A DNA stretch of 64,000 bases, taken from positions 248,001-312,000 of the forward strand of contig NZ_LT906438.1 in NCBI RefSeq assembly GCF_900186955.1, read 5' to 3'. The DNA comes from Bacillus pumilus (GTDB lineage Bacteria; Bacillota; Bacilli; Bacillales; Bacillaceae). A program made the translations under genes and the position numbers. Below are positions 52,626-63,316 of this stretch, piece by piece (the first letter of the stretch is position 1; every line of letters begins with the position of its first letter). The notes beneath the pieces are model-generated. The model ran no database searches. It was not told where the DNA came from and worked only from the letters and a program-made list of their open reading frames with translations.

Positions 52626-53381
52626 ATGATGGTTAAGCCAATCATGATTTTCCTGCATGGCGGAGGAGTAAGTAGCTGGATGTGGCAGGAGCAGATAAAA
52701 ACATTCAAAGAAGCGTATGAATGCTATACGCCTGATCTCATTGGTCACGGGACTAGAGCAGATGAACAGTCCTTTTCCATGCGAGAAAGTGCTCTTGAAG
52801 TCATCTCATGGATCAAGCAGCATGCGCACGGACATAAAGTAATACTCGTTGGCTTCTCTCTAGGTGCACAGGTTGCCGTTGAGGTGTTATCAAAAGAGCC
52901 TGACATCGTAGACATAGCCGTCATCAATAGCGCTCTTGTAATGCCGCTGCCATGGCTTTACTTGATGGTGAGACCTCTTTTACCTCTTACGTATCCATTA
53001 TTAAAGAAAGATTGGTTTATCGAGCTCCAAGCTGAAAAAATGGGGCTTCCAAACGATGTACTCAATCACTATGTGGCGGATTCGAAGAATTTGCAGAAGA
53101 AAACCCTTCTGACGATGTTTCAAGAAAATCTCCATTACAAGCTCCCAGACACGTTTCAACAAGCGAAGGCACGAATTCTTGTCACAGTGGGGGAAAAGGA
53201 AAAAGGCATCATGAAACGGTCAGCAAAGAAAATAACGAATTCACATCCGCAGGCAGCAGGTGTCGTCGTTCCCGCTATTGGACATACATTTACGTTTGAG
53301 AAGAAAGAACTGTTTATGGATATGGTTCAATGCTTTATAGAGGAACGCGCATTACCAGTGGAATTAAAGGAAATCAAGTAA
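52626..53381 (+). CDS. Alpha/beta hydrolase
   Basis: About 251 residues. Oxyanion segment IMIFLHGGGVSSWMWQEQI, nucleophile elbow VILVGFSLGAQVAVEVL (Gly-Phe-Ser-Leu-Gly, Ser about 79), and final catalytic His in VPAIGHTFTF. Likely an esterase or lipase-type hydrolase of small substrates. The frame is open from 52524 but that part crosses the opuAC terminator; AGGAAGGTGG at 52605-52614 serves TTG 52620 or ATG 52626. Confidence 0.75.
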   Translation: MMVKPIMIFLHGGGVSSWMWQEQIKTFKEAYECYTPDLIGHGTRADEQSFSMRESALEVISWIKQHAHGHKVILVGFSLGAQVAVEVLSKEPDIVDIAVINSALVMPLPWLYLMVRPLLPLTYPLLKKDWFIELQAEKMGLPNDVLNHYVADSKNLQKKTLLTMFQENLHYKLPDTFQQAKARILVTVGEKEKGIMKRSAKKITNSHPQAAGVVVPAIGHTFTFEKKELFMDMVQCFIEERALPVELKEIK

Positions 53382-53504
53382 CCGAAAGTAAAGACAGGCA
53401 TAAAAGAGGCAGCCAAATCTTAGAACCTATATGATAGAGGTATAAAACGCTTACAGATGAGCTACTGTCTGACTGAAAGCTCATGAGACGTAGAAGGAGG
53501 AGCT

Positions 53505-54227
53505 ATGAGTAAAAACTATATCATATTCGGTGCAAGTCAAGGATTAGGGGATGCTTTTGTTAAAGGTCTTCCTTCAAGCGGAGATACAGTTTGGATTGTG
53601 TCTCGAAGTGAACCGAGCAGTTTGAAATTAGATGACGGTGTACATAGAATTTGGCTGAAAATTGATTTATCAAGCCAATCTCATATCCCATACATGATCG
53701 AAGCATTGGGGGACAAAACCATTGATGTCCTGATCTATAACGTCGGCTTATGGGAAAAACGAGGCTTTGAAGATGATTATTCATTTGATCACGATCAGCC
53801 AGAGGATATCGCTCATTTAATCAATGTGAACGTCACGTCTACGATTACATACATCCAAGCACTGCTTCCAAACGTCAGAAAATCGAAGAATGGAAAAATC
53901 ATTGTGGTTGGTTCAACGGCGGGACTTGATCATACAAACCTACCGCAAGTTTCTTTTGTTGCATCTAAATTTGGCCTGCGCGGAATTGTGAATGCACTAA
54001 GAGAGCATGTGAGAAAAGATAAAATATCTGTCACCTGTATTAATCCAGGAGAGCTGGCGGCAGAGGTACCATATGAAGATGGTGCCGAAAAAGCCATCGC
54101 TCTATATGATGAAACGAGAATTCCTGTACAGGATATAGTAGAGCTTGCGAGATGTGTGATTCATTTATCAAGGGTATCCTGTGTAAAAGAAATCAACGTC
54201 CCAGCCATGACAGATTTGAATGCGTAA
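53505..54227 (+). CDS. Short-chain dehydrogenase
   Basis: 240 residues, Rossmann fold: NYIIFGASQGLGDAFVKGLPSSGDTVWIVSRSE (cofactor motif GAS-x-GLG), then VLIYNVGLWEKRGF, KIIVVGSTAGLD with catalytic Ser. At the usual Tyr-x3-Lys place the sequence is VSFVASKFGLRG, so the Tyr is replaced by Phe while Lys is kept; activity may be reduced or altered. Substrate unknown. AGGAGG lies 5 bases before ATG. Confidence 0.75.
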   Translation: MSKNYIIFGASQGLGDAFVKGLPSSGDTVWIVSRSEPSSLKLDDGVHRIWLKIDLSSQSHIPYMIEALGDKTIDVLIYNVGLWEKRGFEDDYSFDHDQPEDIAHLINVNVTSTITYIQALLPNVRKSKNGKIIVVGSTAGLDHTNLPQVSFVASKFGLRGIVNALREHVRKDKISVTCINPGELAAEVPYEDGAEKAIALYDETRIPVQDIVELARCVIHLSRVSCVKEINVPAMTDLNA

Positions 54228-54236
54228 AACAATCAG

Positions 54237-54274
54237 ACCACCCGTTTAAAGAAAAAACGGGTGGTTTTTTGATT
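54237..54274. terminator. Bidirectional terminator
   Basis: CCACCCGTTT, loop AAAGAA, AAAACGGGTGG followed by TTTTTT; between the SDR gene and amhX. Confidence 0.85.
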
Positions 54275-55402
54275 TTATGATGAATGCTGCTGAAGGGTTT
54301 GATAAACAGCTTCAGTCAAAATCTCAATGCCGGTAAAAATAGCAGAGCGGTCGAATGTCATATATGGATGATGTAGACCGGGCTTTAGATCACAGCCTAA
54401 ACCAAGCATCGTCGATTTGATATGCGGAAGCTTTGCTGCATAAAAGTGAAAATCCTCTCCACCTGTCGTTACAAGCGGAGGATCGAGCTGCTCTTTGCCT
54501 AAAACCTTTTCAATGGCTTGAGACATCATCTGAACGGCTTCCTCATTTAAGGTGGCGGCAGGCAGACGATGATCTGTTGAAAGGGTAATGGAAGCACCAA
54601 AGGCATCCGCTACAGCATGTACGGCTCTTTCAATTTCTTTTTCTAGTTCATCCATCACTTCATTTGTTTGTGCTCTGACATCTAATGTAAAAGAAGCTTT
54701 GCCAGGGATGATGTTTGAACTGCCTCCGCCAGCATGTAGGTTGGTCATTTTCACAGAATGTGCAACTCTTGGGTCGACATGAATATGCGCGAGTCTTTGA
54801 ACGAGGGTAGAAGCCACTTCAATGACGTTGACCCCTAGATGCGGGCGTGCACCGTGGGCTTCCTCACCAATAATTGTGCCGATGTAATGATTACTCGATC
54901 CATGCAAGATCGCAGGTGCGCAGCGTCCGTTTAATGTTTCTTGAATTGGGCGCACATGTACTCCGTATAAGTAATCAACGTCTGCTAGCACACCTTTTTC
55001 AATCATTTTCAGCGCACCGCCGCCTTTTTCCTCAGCAGGCTGAAAAATGAACCGGATGGTGCCGTTTGGGAGCTCCTTTTCTTTTAATGCCATGAAGGTG
55101 CCGAGAGCCATTGTCATGTGTGCATCGTGACCACATGAATGATTGGCTTGAAACTCACCATCTACTTCCTGCCAAAGTGCATCAATATCGGCTCTCACAG
55201 CGACCACTGGTGAACCTTCTCCCATTTCACCGATCACTCCTGTACAGTCGTCAAATGTTCGAGTTTGACAGCCCATTTTCTTTAATAAGTCCTCAAGATA
55301 AGCCGTCGTATTCGTTTCTTCCCAGCTGATTTCAGGGTGGGCGTGAAGGTGATCAAAGATGTCTTTCATTGTTTGCTGCATGTCGTTTGTCAAAGTTGTC
55401 AT
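54275..55402 (-). CDS. amhX: M20 family amidohydrolase AmhX
   Basis: 375 residues of the M20D peptidase group, which hydrolyses N-acyl amino acids. Metal ligands are visible: [15 protein letters not shown] (His-x-x-His), [20 protein letters not shown] (Glu-Glu catalytic pair), [26 protein letters not shown] in the lid, and [11 protein letters not shown] (Glu-Asp-Phe near the end). It sits after opuAC as in B. subtilis. The frame extends 11 codons upstream, but AAGGAGG lies 6 bases before ATG 55402. Confidence 0.87.
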   Translation of the reverse strand: MTTLTNDMQQTMKDIFDHLHAHPEISWEETNTTAYLEDLLKKMGCQTRTFDDCTGVIGEMGEGSPVVAVRADIDALWQEVDGEFQANHSCGHDAHMTMALGTFMALKEKELPNGTIRFIFQPAEEKGGGALKMIEKGVLADVDYLYGVHVRPIQETLNGRCAPAILHGSSNHYIGTIIGEEAHGARPHLGVNVIEVASTLVQRLAHIHVDPRVAHSVKMTNLHAGGGSSNIIPGKASFTLDVRAQTNEVMDELEKEIERAVHAVADAFGASITLSTDHRLPAATLNEEAVQMMSQAIEKVLGKEQLDPPLVTTGGEDFHFYAAKLPHIKSTMLGLGCDLKPGLHHPYMTFDRSAIFTGIEILTEAVYQTLQQHSS

Positions 55403-55555
55403 GAATAGCCTCCTTGCTGACAGAAAATCTGTCAAAATATTCTTTTAGTGAAATAATATTGATCTTAAATATCATCAGTGTTTATAATATAACACATCAT
55501 TTGATTATTCAGAAAATTAAGTGAAATTCCAATCGGGACAAAGGGGTTTTGACAC

Positions 55556-56986
55556 ATGAAAACAGCAGCAGTATTACCACCAGAGAAACAAAAAAGAAAA
55601 CTTCAAATGCCGGATGCGTATGTTCTCTTATTTATCATTGCGCTCATTTGTACCGTTGCAACGTATTTTGTGCCAGCAGGTGAATTTGACCGAAAGACGT
55701 CAGGGGAAATTACAACAGCTGTTCCTGGCAGCTATCACCGCATTGATCAATCACCCGTAAGTCCAGTGGGCTTTTTTACAGCCATTCAGGAAGGGATGGT
55801 AGGGTCTTCTTCTATTATTTTTCTCATTCTATTTACTGGTGGAACCATAGCCATTTTGGAGAAAACAGGTGCCATTAACGGAATGATTCACCATGTCATC
55901 AGCAGATTTCAAACAAAGCAATTGTTGTTTATTTGCATTGTTGGAGGATTATTTTCAGTGCTTGGAACGACCGGAATTGTCGTGAACTCTGTTATAGGAT
56001 TTATTCCAATCGGGATCATTGTGGCAAGATCCTTGAAATGGGATGCTGTGGCAGGAGCTGCGGTCATTTATATCGGCTGTTATGCCGGGTTTAACGCAAC
56101 CATATTGTCTCCATCTCCACTGGGGTTATCTCAGACGATTGCAGAGCTGCCGATTTTTTCTGGCATTGGCCTGCGTGTCATTATTTATCTTTGTTTTCTT
56201 ATATCTAGTATTGTGTACATCTATTTATATACAAGACGCCTAAAGAATAAAGAGAAGGGAAGTCTTCTTGGAGATGAATGGTTTCCTGCGAAGGGACTTG
56301 GCGGATCTGATGCAGAATCTGTGGACAAGCCTGCATTTACGGGCAGGCATAAGCTGATTTTAGCAGTGTGTGGATTGTCTCTTGGGGGCTTCTTATATGG
56401 CGCGCTTCAGCTTGGCTGGACCGATAAGGAAATGGCAGGAGTCTTCATTTTCATGGCCATTGCTGCTGGATTGCTTGGCGGATTAGCAGCCAATGATATT
56501 GCGAAAACGTTTATCATCGGCTGTCAAAGTCTTGTTTACGGCGCACTCATTGTTGGGATGGCACGCTGCATTTCTGTCATTTTGGAAAACGGTAAGCTGC
56601 TTGATACTGTGGTTAATGGCTTGGCGAGTATGCTGACAGGATTTAGTCCAATTGCTGGTGCGATCGGGATGTATATTGCGAGTGCACTTCTTCACTTTTT
56701 GATTTCATCAGGATCAGGAGAAGCGGTTGTCTTTATTCCAATTCTTGCGCCGCTGGCTGACTTAATGGGCATCACAAGACAGGTCGCTGTAGAAGCGGTG
56801 ATGCTTGGCGAAGGGGTGGTTAACTGTATCAATCCGACGTCAGGTGTGCTCATGGCTGTGCTTGCTGCAAGTGGTATTCCTTATGTGAAGTGGCTTCGTT
56901 TTATGGTGCCGCTTGCGCTCATTTGGTTTGTCATTGGCCTTGTCTTTATTTGCATCGGCGTGATGATCAATTGGGGACCTTATTAA
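55556..56986 (+). CDS. ycgA: YfcC-family C4-dicarboxylate/amino acid carrier (YcgA)
   Basis: 476 residues with about 12 membrane segments. The YfcC (DcuC/ArgD-like) start is [34 protein letters not shown], then [23 protein letters not shown] and the conserved [53 protein letters not shown]. Proteins of this family move C4-dicarboxylates or basic amino acids. Corresponds to B. subtilis YcgA by place and sequence. AAGGGG lies 10 bases before ATG. Ended by a hairpin at 56992. Confidence 0.82.
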   Translation: MKTAAVLPPEKQKRKLQMPDAYVLLFIIALICTVATYFVPAGEFDRKTSGEITTAVPGSYHRIDQSPVSPVGFFTAIQEGMVGSSSIIFLILFTGGTIAILEKTGAINGMIHHVISRFQTKQLLFICIVGGLFSVLGTTGIVVNSVIGFIPIGIIVARSLKWDAVAGAAVIYIGCYAGFNATILSPSPLGLSQTIAELPIFSGIGLRVIIYLCFLISSIVYIYLYTRRLKNKEKGSLLGDEWFPAKGLGGSDAESVDKPAFTGRHKLILAVCGLSLGGFLYGALQLGWTDKEMAGVFIFMAIAAGLLGGLAANDIAKTFIIGCQSLVYGALIVGMARCISVILENGKLLDTVVNGLASMLTGFSPIAGAIGMYIASALLHFLISSGSGEAVVFIPILAPLADLMGITRQVAVEAVMLGEGVVNCINPTSGVLMAVLAASGIPYVKWLRFMVPLALIWFVIGLVFICIGVMINWGPY

Positions 56987-56991
56987 CATGT

Positions 56992-57027
56992 ATAAAGCTG
57001 CTGACAATGGCTTGGCAGCTTTTTTCT
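56992..57027 (+). terminator. Terminator after ycgA
   Basis: AAAGCTGC...GGCAGCTTTTTTC with a loop of about 14 bases. Confidence 0.65.
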
Positions 57028-57122
57028 TGTGGAAATATGCATGGAGACAGCGCTTTGAAAGCACAATAAGAGTGTTCACAAATTCGCTACATATTTTTTT
57101 TCAGAAACCCCCTTGAAAAAGT

Positions 57123-57140
57123 TTGTGAAGTGTTGCACAA
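57123..57140. promoter_or_regulatory. Rex box 1, ldh promoter
   Basis: TTGTGAAGTGTTGCACAA; fits the Rex consensus TTGTGAA-N4-TTCACAA with one mismatch. A TTGAAA -35 candidate lies at 57113-57118, so Rex bound here would cover the promoter. Confidence 0.7.
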
Positions 57141-57145
57141 TAAGA

Positions 57146-57163
57146 ATGTGAAATACTTCACAT
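57146..57163. promoter_or_regulatory. Rex box 2, ldh promoter
   Basis: ATGTGAAATACTTCACAT, a near-perfect palindrome with the TGTGAA/TTCACA arms of Rex boxes, 22 bases from box 1, or about two helical turns. Rex releases DNA when NADH rises, inducing ldh-lctP in low oxygen. Confidence 0.75.
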
Positions 57164-57202
57164 ACGAAAAACAACCTAGTTTTACTCAGGAGGATGAGAT
57201 AA

Positions 57203-58150
<948 letters not shown>

Positions 58151-58189
58151 TCAAAAGCAACCTATCTGAGCAGAAAAGGATGAATCACT

Positions 58190-59812
58190 ATGTGGCAGCA
58201 AATATATAATCCGTTTGGTAATGAGTTCGTGAGTGCATTGGTAGCAATGCTTCCAATTTTGTTTTTCCTACTTGCATTAACCGTATTTAAGTTAAAAGGT
58301 GTTTTAGCCGCTTGTTTTACCTTAATCGTCAGCTTTGTAACAGCGGTTTTCTTCTTTCACATGCCAATTGAAAAGGCATTATCTGCTGTGCTGCTCGGTA
58401 TATCTAATGGGCTGTGGCCGATTGGATATATCGTCATCATGGCGGTGTGGCTCTATAAAATTGCTGTGAAATCTGGTAAATTCGATGTTATTCGTTCTAG
58501 TATTGCAGGAATCTCTCAAGATCAACGTCTTCAGCTCTTATTAATTGGTTTTAGTTTTAACGCATTTTTAGAGGGAGCCGCTGGGTTTGGTGTACCGATT
58601 GCGATTAGTGCCGCTCTCTTAACAGAGCTTGGGTTTAAACCGCTGAAAGCTGCGATGCTCTGCTTAATTGCCAATGCTGCGTCTGGCGCATTTGGTGCTG
58701 TGGGTATCCCAGTCATTACAGGGGCGCAAATGGGCAATATGACGCCGCTTGCATTATCTCAAACCCTTGTGTTTACGATTCCGTTTATTTCATTCTGTAT
58801 TCCGTTCCTACTCATTCTCATTGTGGACGGATTCAAAGGGATTAAAGAAACGCTCCCTGCCTTGCTTGTTGTGAGTGGAAGCTATGCCATTTTGCAAGCT
58901 GTCACAATGGTGACAATGGGTCCTGAGCTTGCCAATATTATTTCAGCTTTAGCAAGTATGGGGATTTTGGCTTTATTTCTTCGAAAATGGCAGCCGAAAC
59001 ATATTTATCGTGAAGAAGGGGCACCAGACATTGAACAGAAACAAACGTATCGCGGCGTTGAAGTGCTGAAAGCATGGTCTCCATTCTATATTTTAACTGC
59101 CGTGATTACGGTATGGAGTCTGCCAGCATTTAAAGCATTGTTTGCTGTAGGAGGCCCGTTCAACTGGACAACCATTTTAGTAAAAATGCCATTTTTGCAT
59201 CAGCAAATTGTAAAATTACCACCAATTGCACAAACAGCAACACCTATTGATGCGATCTTTAAAATTGATGTGATCAGTGCAACGGGTACTGCCATTCTGA
59301 TTGCGGTGATGCTGACAGGTTTGTTTAGCAGACATATTACATTAACAGAAGGCGCTGCCTGCTTAAAAGCATCAGTGAAAGAGCTTTGGGTACCAGTTCT
59401 CACTATTTGTTTTGTCATGGGCTTTGCCAACTTGGCGAACTTCGCTGGACTAAGTTCAGCCATTGGGCTTGCACTTGCCAAAACAGGCGATTTGTTCCCG
59501 CTTGTCAGCCCAGTGCTTGGCTGGATCGGGGTGTTTATTACAGGATCTGTCGTGAGTAACAACGCCTTATTCGGTAACCTTCAAGCAGTTACTGCTTCTC
59601 AAATCGGCTCTCAAGCAGGTTTGTTAATCGGAGCAAATACAACAGGCGGGGTCATGGCGAAATTAATTTCTCCACAATCTATCGCCATTGCTACAGCAGC
59701 AGTTGGAGAAACAGGTAAAGAATCTGAGCTCTTCCAAAAGACTGTGAAGTACAGCTTCATCCTGCTCGGCATAGTGTGTGTATGGACATTCATTCTTGCT
59801 CAATTTATATAG
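58190..59812 (+). CDS. lctP: L-lactate permease LctP
   Basis: 540 residues, about 13 membrane segments. LctP family markers: [50 protein letters not shown], and the late [51 protein letters not shown]. Exports lactate made by Ldh, or imports it. It begins 39 bases after ldh. The terminator after it carries repeat copy 3. Confidence 0.93.
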   Translation: MWQQIYNPFGNEFVSALVAMLPILFFLLALTVFKLKGVLAACFTLIVSFVTAVFFFHMPIEKALSAVLLGISNGLWPIGYIVIMAVWLYKIAVKSGKFDVIRSSIAGISQDQRLQLLLIGFSFNAFLEGAAGFGVPIAISAALLTELGFKPLKAAMLCLIANAASGAFGAVGIPVITGAQMGNMTPLALSQTLVFTIPFISFCIPFLLILIVDGFKGIKETLPALLVVSGSYAILQAVTMVTMGPELANIISALASMGILALFLRKWQPKHIYREEGAPDIEQKQTYRGVEVLKAWSPFYILTAVITVWSLPAFKALFAVGGPFNWTTILVKMPFLHQQIVKLPPIAQTATPIDAIFKIDVISATGTAILIAVMLTGLFSRHITLTEGAACLKASVKELWVPVLTICFVMGFANLANFAGLSSAIGLALAKTGDLFPLVSPVLGWIGVFITGSVVSNNALFGNLQAVTASQIGSQAGLLIGANTTGGVMAKLISPQSIAIATAAVGETGKESELFQKTVKYSFILLGIVCVWTFILAQFI

Positions 59813-59817
59813 GTTTA

Positions 59818-60042
59818 AAAAAAGACTGAGACAGCTCTCAGTCACAGCGTGTAGACAAACCTTCGCATTCTTTGTCAGGCCTGTGCTCCGGTGCTCACGA
59901 ATGTCAAATTCGCTCCGCTCCGTTGCTCGTCCTTCCTAGACTGCAAAGGTTTTCTATCACGCTGAAAAAAGGAAAACAAAGGGCTAAAATAAAGATCATT
60001 TTAGCCCTTTGTCACCAAAAAAGACTGAGACAGCTCTTAGTC
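59818..60042 (+). repeat. Terminator-inserted repeat element, copy 3
   Basis: The core of about 172 bases runs from CAGCGTG 59845 to near 60016. It is more diverged than copies 1 and 2 in its first 80 bases (CATTCTTTGTCAGGCC instead of CATTCGGTGTCAGTCC) but keeps both end arms and the second hairpin intact. The flanks are 26-base copies of the local terminator (59818-59843 and 60017-60042), stem GACTGAGA/TCTCAGTC, with one C/T difference in the right copy. It lies between lctP and the convergent ntdR. Confidence 0.85.
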
Positions 60043-60048
60043 TTTTTT
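60023..60048. terminator. Terminator, right-hand duplicate, lctP / ntdR
   Basis: GACTGAGA-CAGC-TCTTAGTC followed by TTTTTT, preceded by A residues; works in both directions. The left duplicate (59824-59843) runs into the repeat core rather than a T run. Confidence 0.75.
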
Positions 60049-60050
60049 GT

Positions 60051-61040
60051 TTATGTCGATTCCCTTGTCACGAGCCGGGTAGGCAGCTGGATATGTTCAC
60101 GCTGTAATGGTTTTTGGTCTTGCAGGATCTCGATTATTTGCTGCACAGACCGCTGGCCAAGCTCTACGATCGGGATGTCGATTGTGGTGATCGTTGGAGC
60201 TGTCACCTCGCAAATGTCTTGATTGTCATAGCCGATCACCGCTAGATCCTTAGGAATTTGATAACCGTAAGAAATGGCCTGTTTAATGAGCCCTGCTGCG
60301 ACTTGATCATTACCGGTGAATATGGCATCAGGTGCATTCTTCATGTCATGAATGACATCCATTAAGCGAAAACCGTCTTCAATGGTGAAGGCCTCGCCGA
60401 ACAGCCAATCGTCATGCAGCGGCAAGCCGTGTGCAGAAAGAGCATCGAGATAGCCCTGTTTCCTTTGTTTCTGTGCTTCACTGCTTTCTGTATCAAAGCA
60501 AAACCCGATCGATTTCCGCCCCGACTGAATCAAGTAGTCAACTGCTTTATAGGCAGCTTCCCGCTCATCGTATCCAATAATCGGGATGTCTGCTGTTTGA
60601 TGATATTCATTCGCCATGACAATAGGGCCGTTCGTTAAAAATGGCTCGATCTTTTCCCACGGATTTTCTAATGCCCCTAATATGACCCCATCTACTTCTC
60701 TTCTTTTTAATAATTGAAGCCCTTCAAGCTCTAATGATTCCTGATAAAACGTCTGAAGCACGATGGCTTTATAGCCTTGATCCAGTGCTTCTTTTGAAAT
60801 TCCTTTAATGAATTGTGCAAAAAAAGGATGGTCCACAGCCGGGACAGACACAGCAATGGTTTTTGTCTGATGTGAACGAAGGGTGCGAGCCGCTGAACTC
60901 GGTGTATATTCCATTTCTTTCATCACCTGTAAAATGAGCTGGCGCTTTTCCTCTGACACATATGGATGATGATTCAGCACTCTGGAAACGGTGGTGGTTG
61001 AAACCCCGCAGCGTTTGGCAATTTCATAAATTGTACACAT
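60051..61040 (-). CDS. ntdR: LacI family regulator NtdR
   Basis: 329 residues. DNA-binding head CTIYEIAKRCGVSTTTVSRVLNHHPYVSEEKRQLILQVMKEMEYTPSSAARTLRSH; periplasmic-binding-like effector domain with TIAVSVPAVDHPFFAQFIKGI, GVILGALE and DAIFTGNDQVAAGLIKQAI. Divergent from ntdABC as in B. subtilis, where NtdR activates that operon in response to neotrehalosadiamine. The frame reads on upstream to 61184, but the head motif starts at ATG 61040, with AAAGGAT 8 bases before it. Confidence 0.85.
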   Translation of the reverse strand: MCTIYEIAKRCGVSTTTVSRVLNHHPYVSEEKRQLILQVMKEMEYTPSSAARTLRSHQTKTIAVSVPAVDHPFFAQFIKGISKEALDQGYKAIVLQTFYQESLELEGLQLLKRREVDGVILGALENPWEKIEPFLTNGPIVMANEYHQTADIPIIGYDEREAAYKAVDYLIQSGRKSIGFCFDTESSEAQKQRKQGYLDALSAHGLPLHDDWLFGEAFTIEDGFRLMDVIHDMKNAPDAIFTGNDQVAAGLIKQAISYGYQIPKDLAVIGYDNQDICEVTAPTITTIDIPIVELGQRSVQQIIEILQDQKPLQREHIQLPTRLVTREST

Positions 61041-61089
61041 ATTAACAAATCCTTTACACAAAGTTATTGTTCTGAAATCGATAACATCA

Positions 61090-61118
61090 TTTACAATGTG
61101 AAACAAGTTAAATATTAA
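61090..61118 (+). promoter_or_regulatory. Promoter for ntdABC
   Basis: TTTACA (61090-61095), 17 bases, TATTAA (61113-61118). The poor -35 fits a promoter needing an activator. Just upstream, GAAATCGATAACATC has a LacI-type centre (ATCGAT) and may be the NtdR site. Confidence 0.5.
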
Positions 61119-61149
61119 CAAATGGAATTGATTAATTGGAGGGAATGGA

Positions 61150-62475
61150 ATGCAAATATTGACGAAGATATCAGGTAAAAGCAAGGATTATCTTCCTTTG
61201 CTGGATATGATCAATCAAGGTGTTCAAGTAAAGTCTGATTCAGTTGAGAAGCACCTAGCAAATGAAAAGCTGGTGACGTTCCTCGAGCAAGATATAGGGC
61301 ACACAGGATTGGAAAAAATTCTCTTCCATTATAAACAAAATAAGGAAAAAAAGATACCGTTTCTGCCAGTTGATAAACTGATTTCAGAGGATGAAATCGA
61401 TGATATTATGCAGGTGCTGAAAGAAGTATTGAGTTCTGGCCGTTTTACTTCAGGGCCATATATCCCGGCGTTTGAAAAGCAGCTCGCTGAGTACTTAGGG
61501 AAGAAATATGTCATTGCCACGTCAAGTGGAACAGATGCCCTAATGATCAGCCTTATATCAGCAGGTGTCACTCCAGGAGATGAGGTCATTTTGCCAGCGA
61601 ATAGCTTTGCTGCAACAGAAAATGCAGTGCTTGCGATTGGTGCTGTTCCAGTCTATGCCGATATTGATCCAGATACTTACTGCTTGGCACCGAGTGAAAT
61701 AGAGAAGCATATCACAGATCAAACGGCATGCATTCTTCCGGTTCATTTATATGGAAAACAAGCGGATATGAAGGCCATTTCGGCGATTGCAAAAAAGCAT
61801 GGGCTAAAAATCATTGAAGATGGCTGTCAGGCGATCGGGAGCACTGGCCTTGGAGCATATGGAGATGGGCTTGTTCTCAGCTTTAATCCATACAAAAATC
61901 TTGGTGTCTGCGGCAAGGCCGGAGCCATCGCGACAAATGATGAAGCCTTAGCGGAAAAATGCATGGAGATCAGCTATCACGGCTTTGAAGTAGGAAAGAA
62001 AAATGTCAAACGCAGTGACTATGGCTTTAATTCGAAAATTGATAATTTGCAGGCAGCGATCGGACTCGAACGTATGAAGTATTTAGGATTACAAAACTTT
62101 AAACGTTTCTACTTAGCAAAGCGATACATTGACCAGCTACAAACGCTTGAGGAAGAAGGATACTTGAAGCTTCCGAAGCTAACGGATGACCACGTCTGGC
62201 ATCTGTTCCCGATTAGAGTGATGAAGGGAGAGCGAGATGAGCTTGCAGCAAAATTGCTGAAAATGGGCATAGAAACAGATGTTTATTACCCGATTCTATC
62301 GCATCAGCATCAAACAAATCTTGTTTCTCAAAAGTATAAACAAACGACACTTCCACAAACGGAAAAAGCAGCACAGGAATTACTTCACTTGCCGCTGTAT
62401 CCAGGCATGCCGCTGCAAGATCAGGAGAAGGTCATCGAGGGGGTTCATCATGTTATCAAGTCTTCCATTCAATAA
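61150..62475 (+). CDS. ntdA: 3-oxo-glucose-6-phosphate aminotransferase NtdA
   Basis: 441 residues, same length as B. subtilis NtdA. DegT/DnrJ/EryC1 sugar aminotransferase: IPFLPVDKLISEDEIDDI, SSGRFTSGPYIPAFEKQLAEYLGKKYVIATSSGTDALMI, and the PLP lysine in LSFNPYKNLGVCGKAGAIATND (Lys about 249), then SYHGFEVGKKNVKRSDYGFNSKIDNLQAAIGLERMKYL. Transfers an amino group from glutamate to 3-oxo-glucose-6-phosphate, giving kanosamine-6-phosphate. GGAGGG lies 7 bases before ATG. Overlaps ntdB by 26 bases. Confidence 0.92.
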   Translation: MQILTKISGKSKDYLPLLDMINQGVQVKSDSVEKHLANEKLVTFLEQDIGHTGLEKILFHYKQNKEKKIPFLPVDKLISEDEIDDIMQVLKEVLSSGRFTSGPYIPAFEKQLAEYLGKKYVIATSSGTDALMISLISAGVTPGDEVILPANSFAATENAVLAIGAVPVYADIDPDTYCLAPSEIEKHITDQTACILPVHLYGKQADMKAISAIAKKHGLKIIEDGCQAIGSTGLGAYGDGLVLSFNPYKNLGVCGKAGAIATNDEALAEKCMEISYHGFEVGKKNVKRSDYGFNSKIDNLQAAIGLERMKYLGLQNFKRFYLAKRYIDQLQTLEEEGYLKLPKLTDDHVWHLFPIRVMKGERDELAAKLLKMGIETDVYYPILSHQHQTNLVSQKYKQTTLPQTEKAAQELLHLPLYPGMPLQDQEKVIEGVHHVIKSSIQ

Positions 62476-63316
62476 AAAGCTGCTGAATCAGCCGGATAAT
62501 CCGAAGTGGATCGTCTTCTGTGACTTTGATGAAACCTATTATTCTCACAAAATGACCGATGAGCAGAGAGAGGATGTCAAGCGGCTGGAAGCCTTTGTGG
62601 CAGAAAAGAGTGAAGCAGGACAGCTCATGCTTGGCTGGGTCACGGGAAGTAGCCTCGATTCTGTCACAAGTAAAATGGAAACAGGCGGTTTTTATCAATT
62701 CCCGCATTTTATTGCGTCGAACTTAGGGACTGAGATTGTGTATACATCGGATGCTCGTTTTGGACAGCCAGATGCGGAGTGGATGAAGCGGCTGGATGCA
62801 CAGGGCTTCTCAGATGAAAAAATTGAAGACATCCTCGAAACCATACGTGAAAAGGGAATTCATCTCAGACCGCAAACGCAGCTGGGCAGCTCAGGGTATA
62901 AGAAGAATTTCTATTATCAGGAGCAGGATGAACGGACAGATCTTCATCATCTATCATTCATCCAAACACTTGCCAAAGAGCGTGGGGTGGCGGTCAACAT
63001 CAACAAATGCAATCCGCTCGCAGGAGACCCTGCTGACTGCTATGATGTCGATTTTTTACCAGTCGGCACAGGGAAGGATGAAATTGTCCGCTTTATGCTG
63101 AACCAATATGATTTATCGAAAGATCAAGGCTTTGCCTTTGGAGATAGTGGGAACGATTTGCGGATGCTTCAATCCGTCACGCATGGTTTTCTCGTCCAAA
63201 ATGCGACGGCCGAAGCCAAGCGGCACCATCATCAAATTTGTCATCATGGGTATGCAAAAGGAATCTATGAAACACTGAAAACAGTGATGTATAAACATGA
63301 GGAGGCACATTCATGA
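62450..63316 (+). CDS. ntdB: Kanosamine-6-phosphate phosphatase NtdB
   Basis: 288 residues of the HAD superfamily. Motif I WIVFCDFDETYYSH (Asp-x-Asp), motif II GWVTGSS, and motif IV FAFGDSGNDLRML; the cap is C2b type as in sucrose phosphatases. Removes phosphate from kanosamine-6-phosphate. ATG 62450 with GAGGGGG 6 bases upstream lies inside the end of ntdA, so the two are coupled; the longer frame to 62279 is within ntdA and unlikely. Overlaps ntdC by 4 bases. Confidence 0.9.
   Translation: MLSSLPFNKKLLNQPDNPKWIVFCDFDETYYSHKMTDEQREDVKRLEAFVAEKSEAGQLMLGWVTGSSLDSVTSKMETGGFYQFPHFIASNLGTEIVYTSDARFGQPDAEWMKRLDAQGFSDEKIEDILETIREKGIHLRPQTQLGSSGYKKNFYYQEQDERTDLHHLSFIQTLAKERGVAVNINKCNPLAGDPADCYDVDFLPVGTGKDEIVRFMLNQYDLSKDQGFAFGDSGNDLRMLQSVTHGFLVQNATAEAKRHHHQICHHGYAKGIYETLKTVMYKHEEAHS

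Noticed and set aside
53446..53459. cre-like site before the short-chain dehydrogenase gene
   Set aside because: The minus-strand reading has one mismatch at a conserved C, and there is no supporting context.
61041..61184. Upstream extension of ntdR
   Set aside because: The extension overlaps the ntdA start and promoter; the LacI head domain begins at ATG 61040.
62279..62449. Upstream extension of ntdB
   Set aside because: Lies wholly inside ntdA in another frame; the ribosome site GAGGGGG points to ATG 62450.
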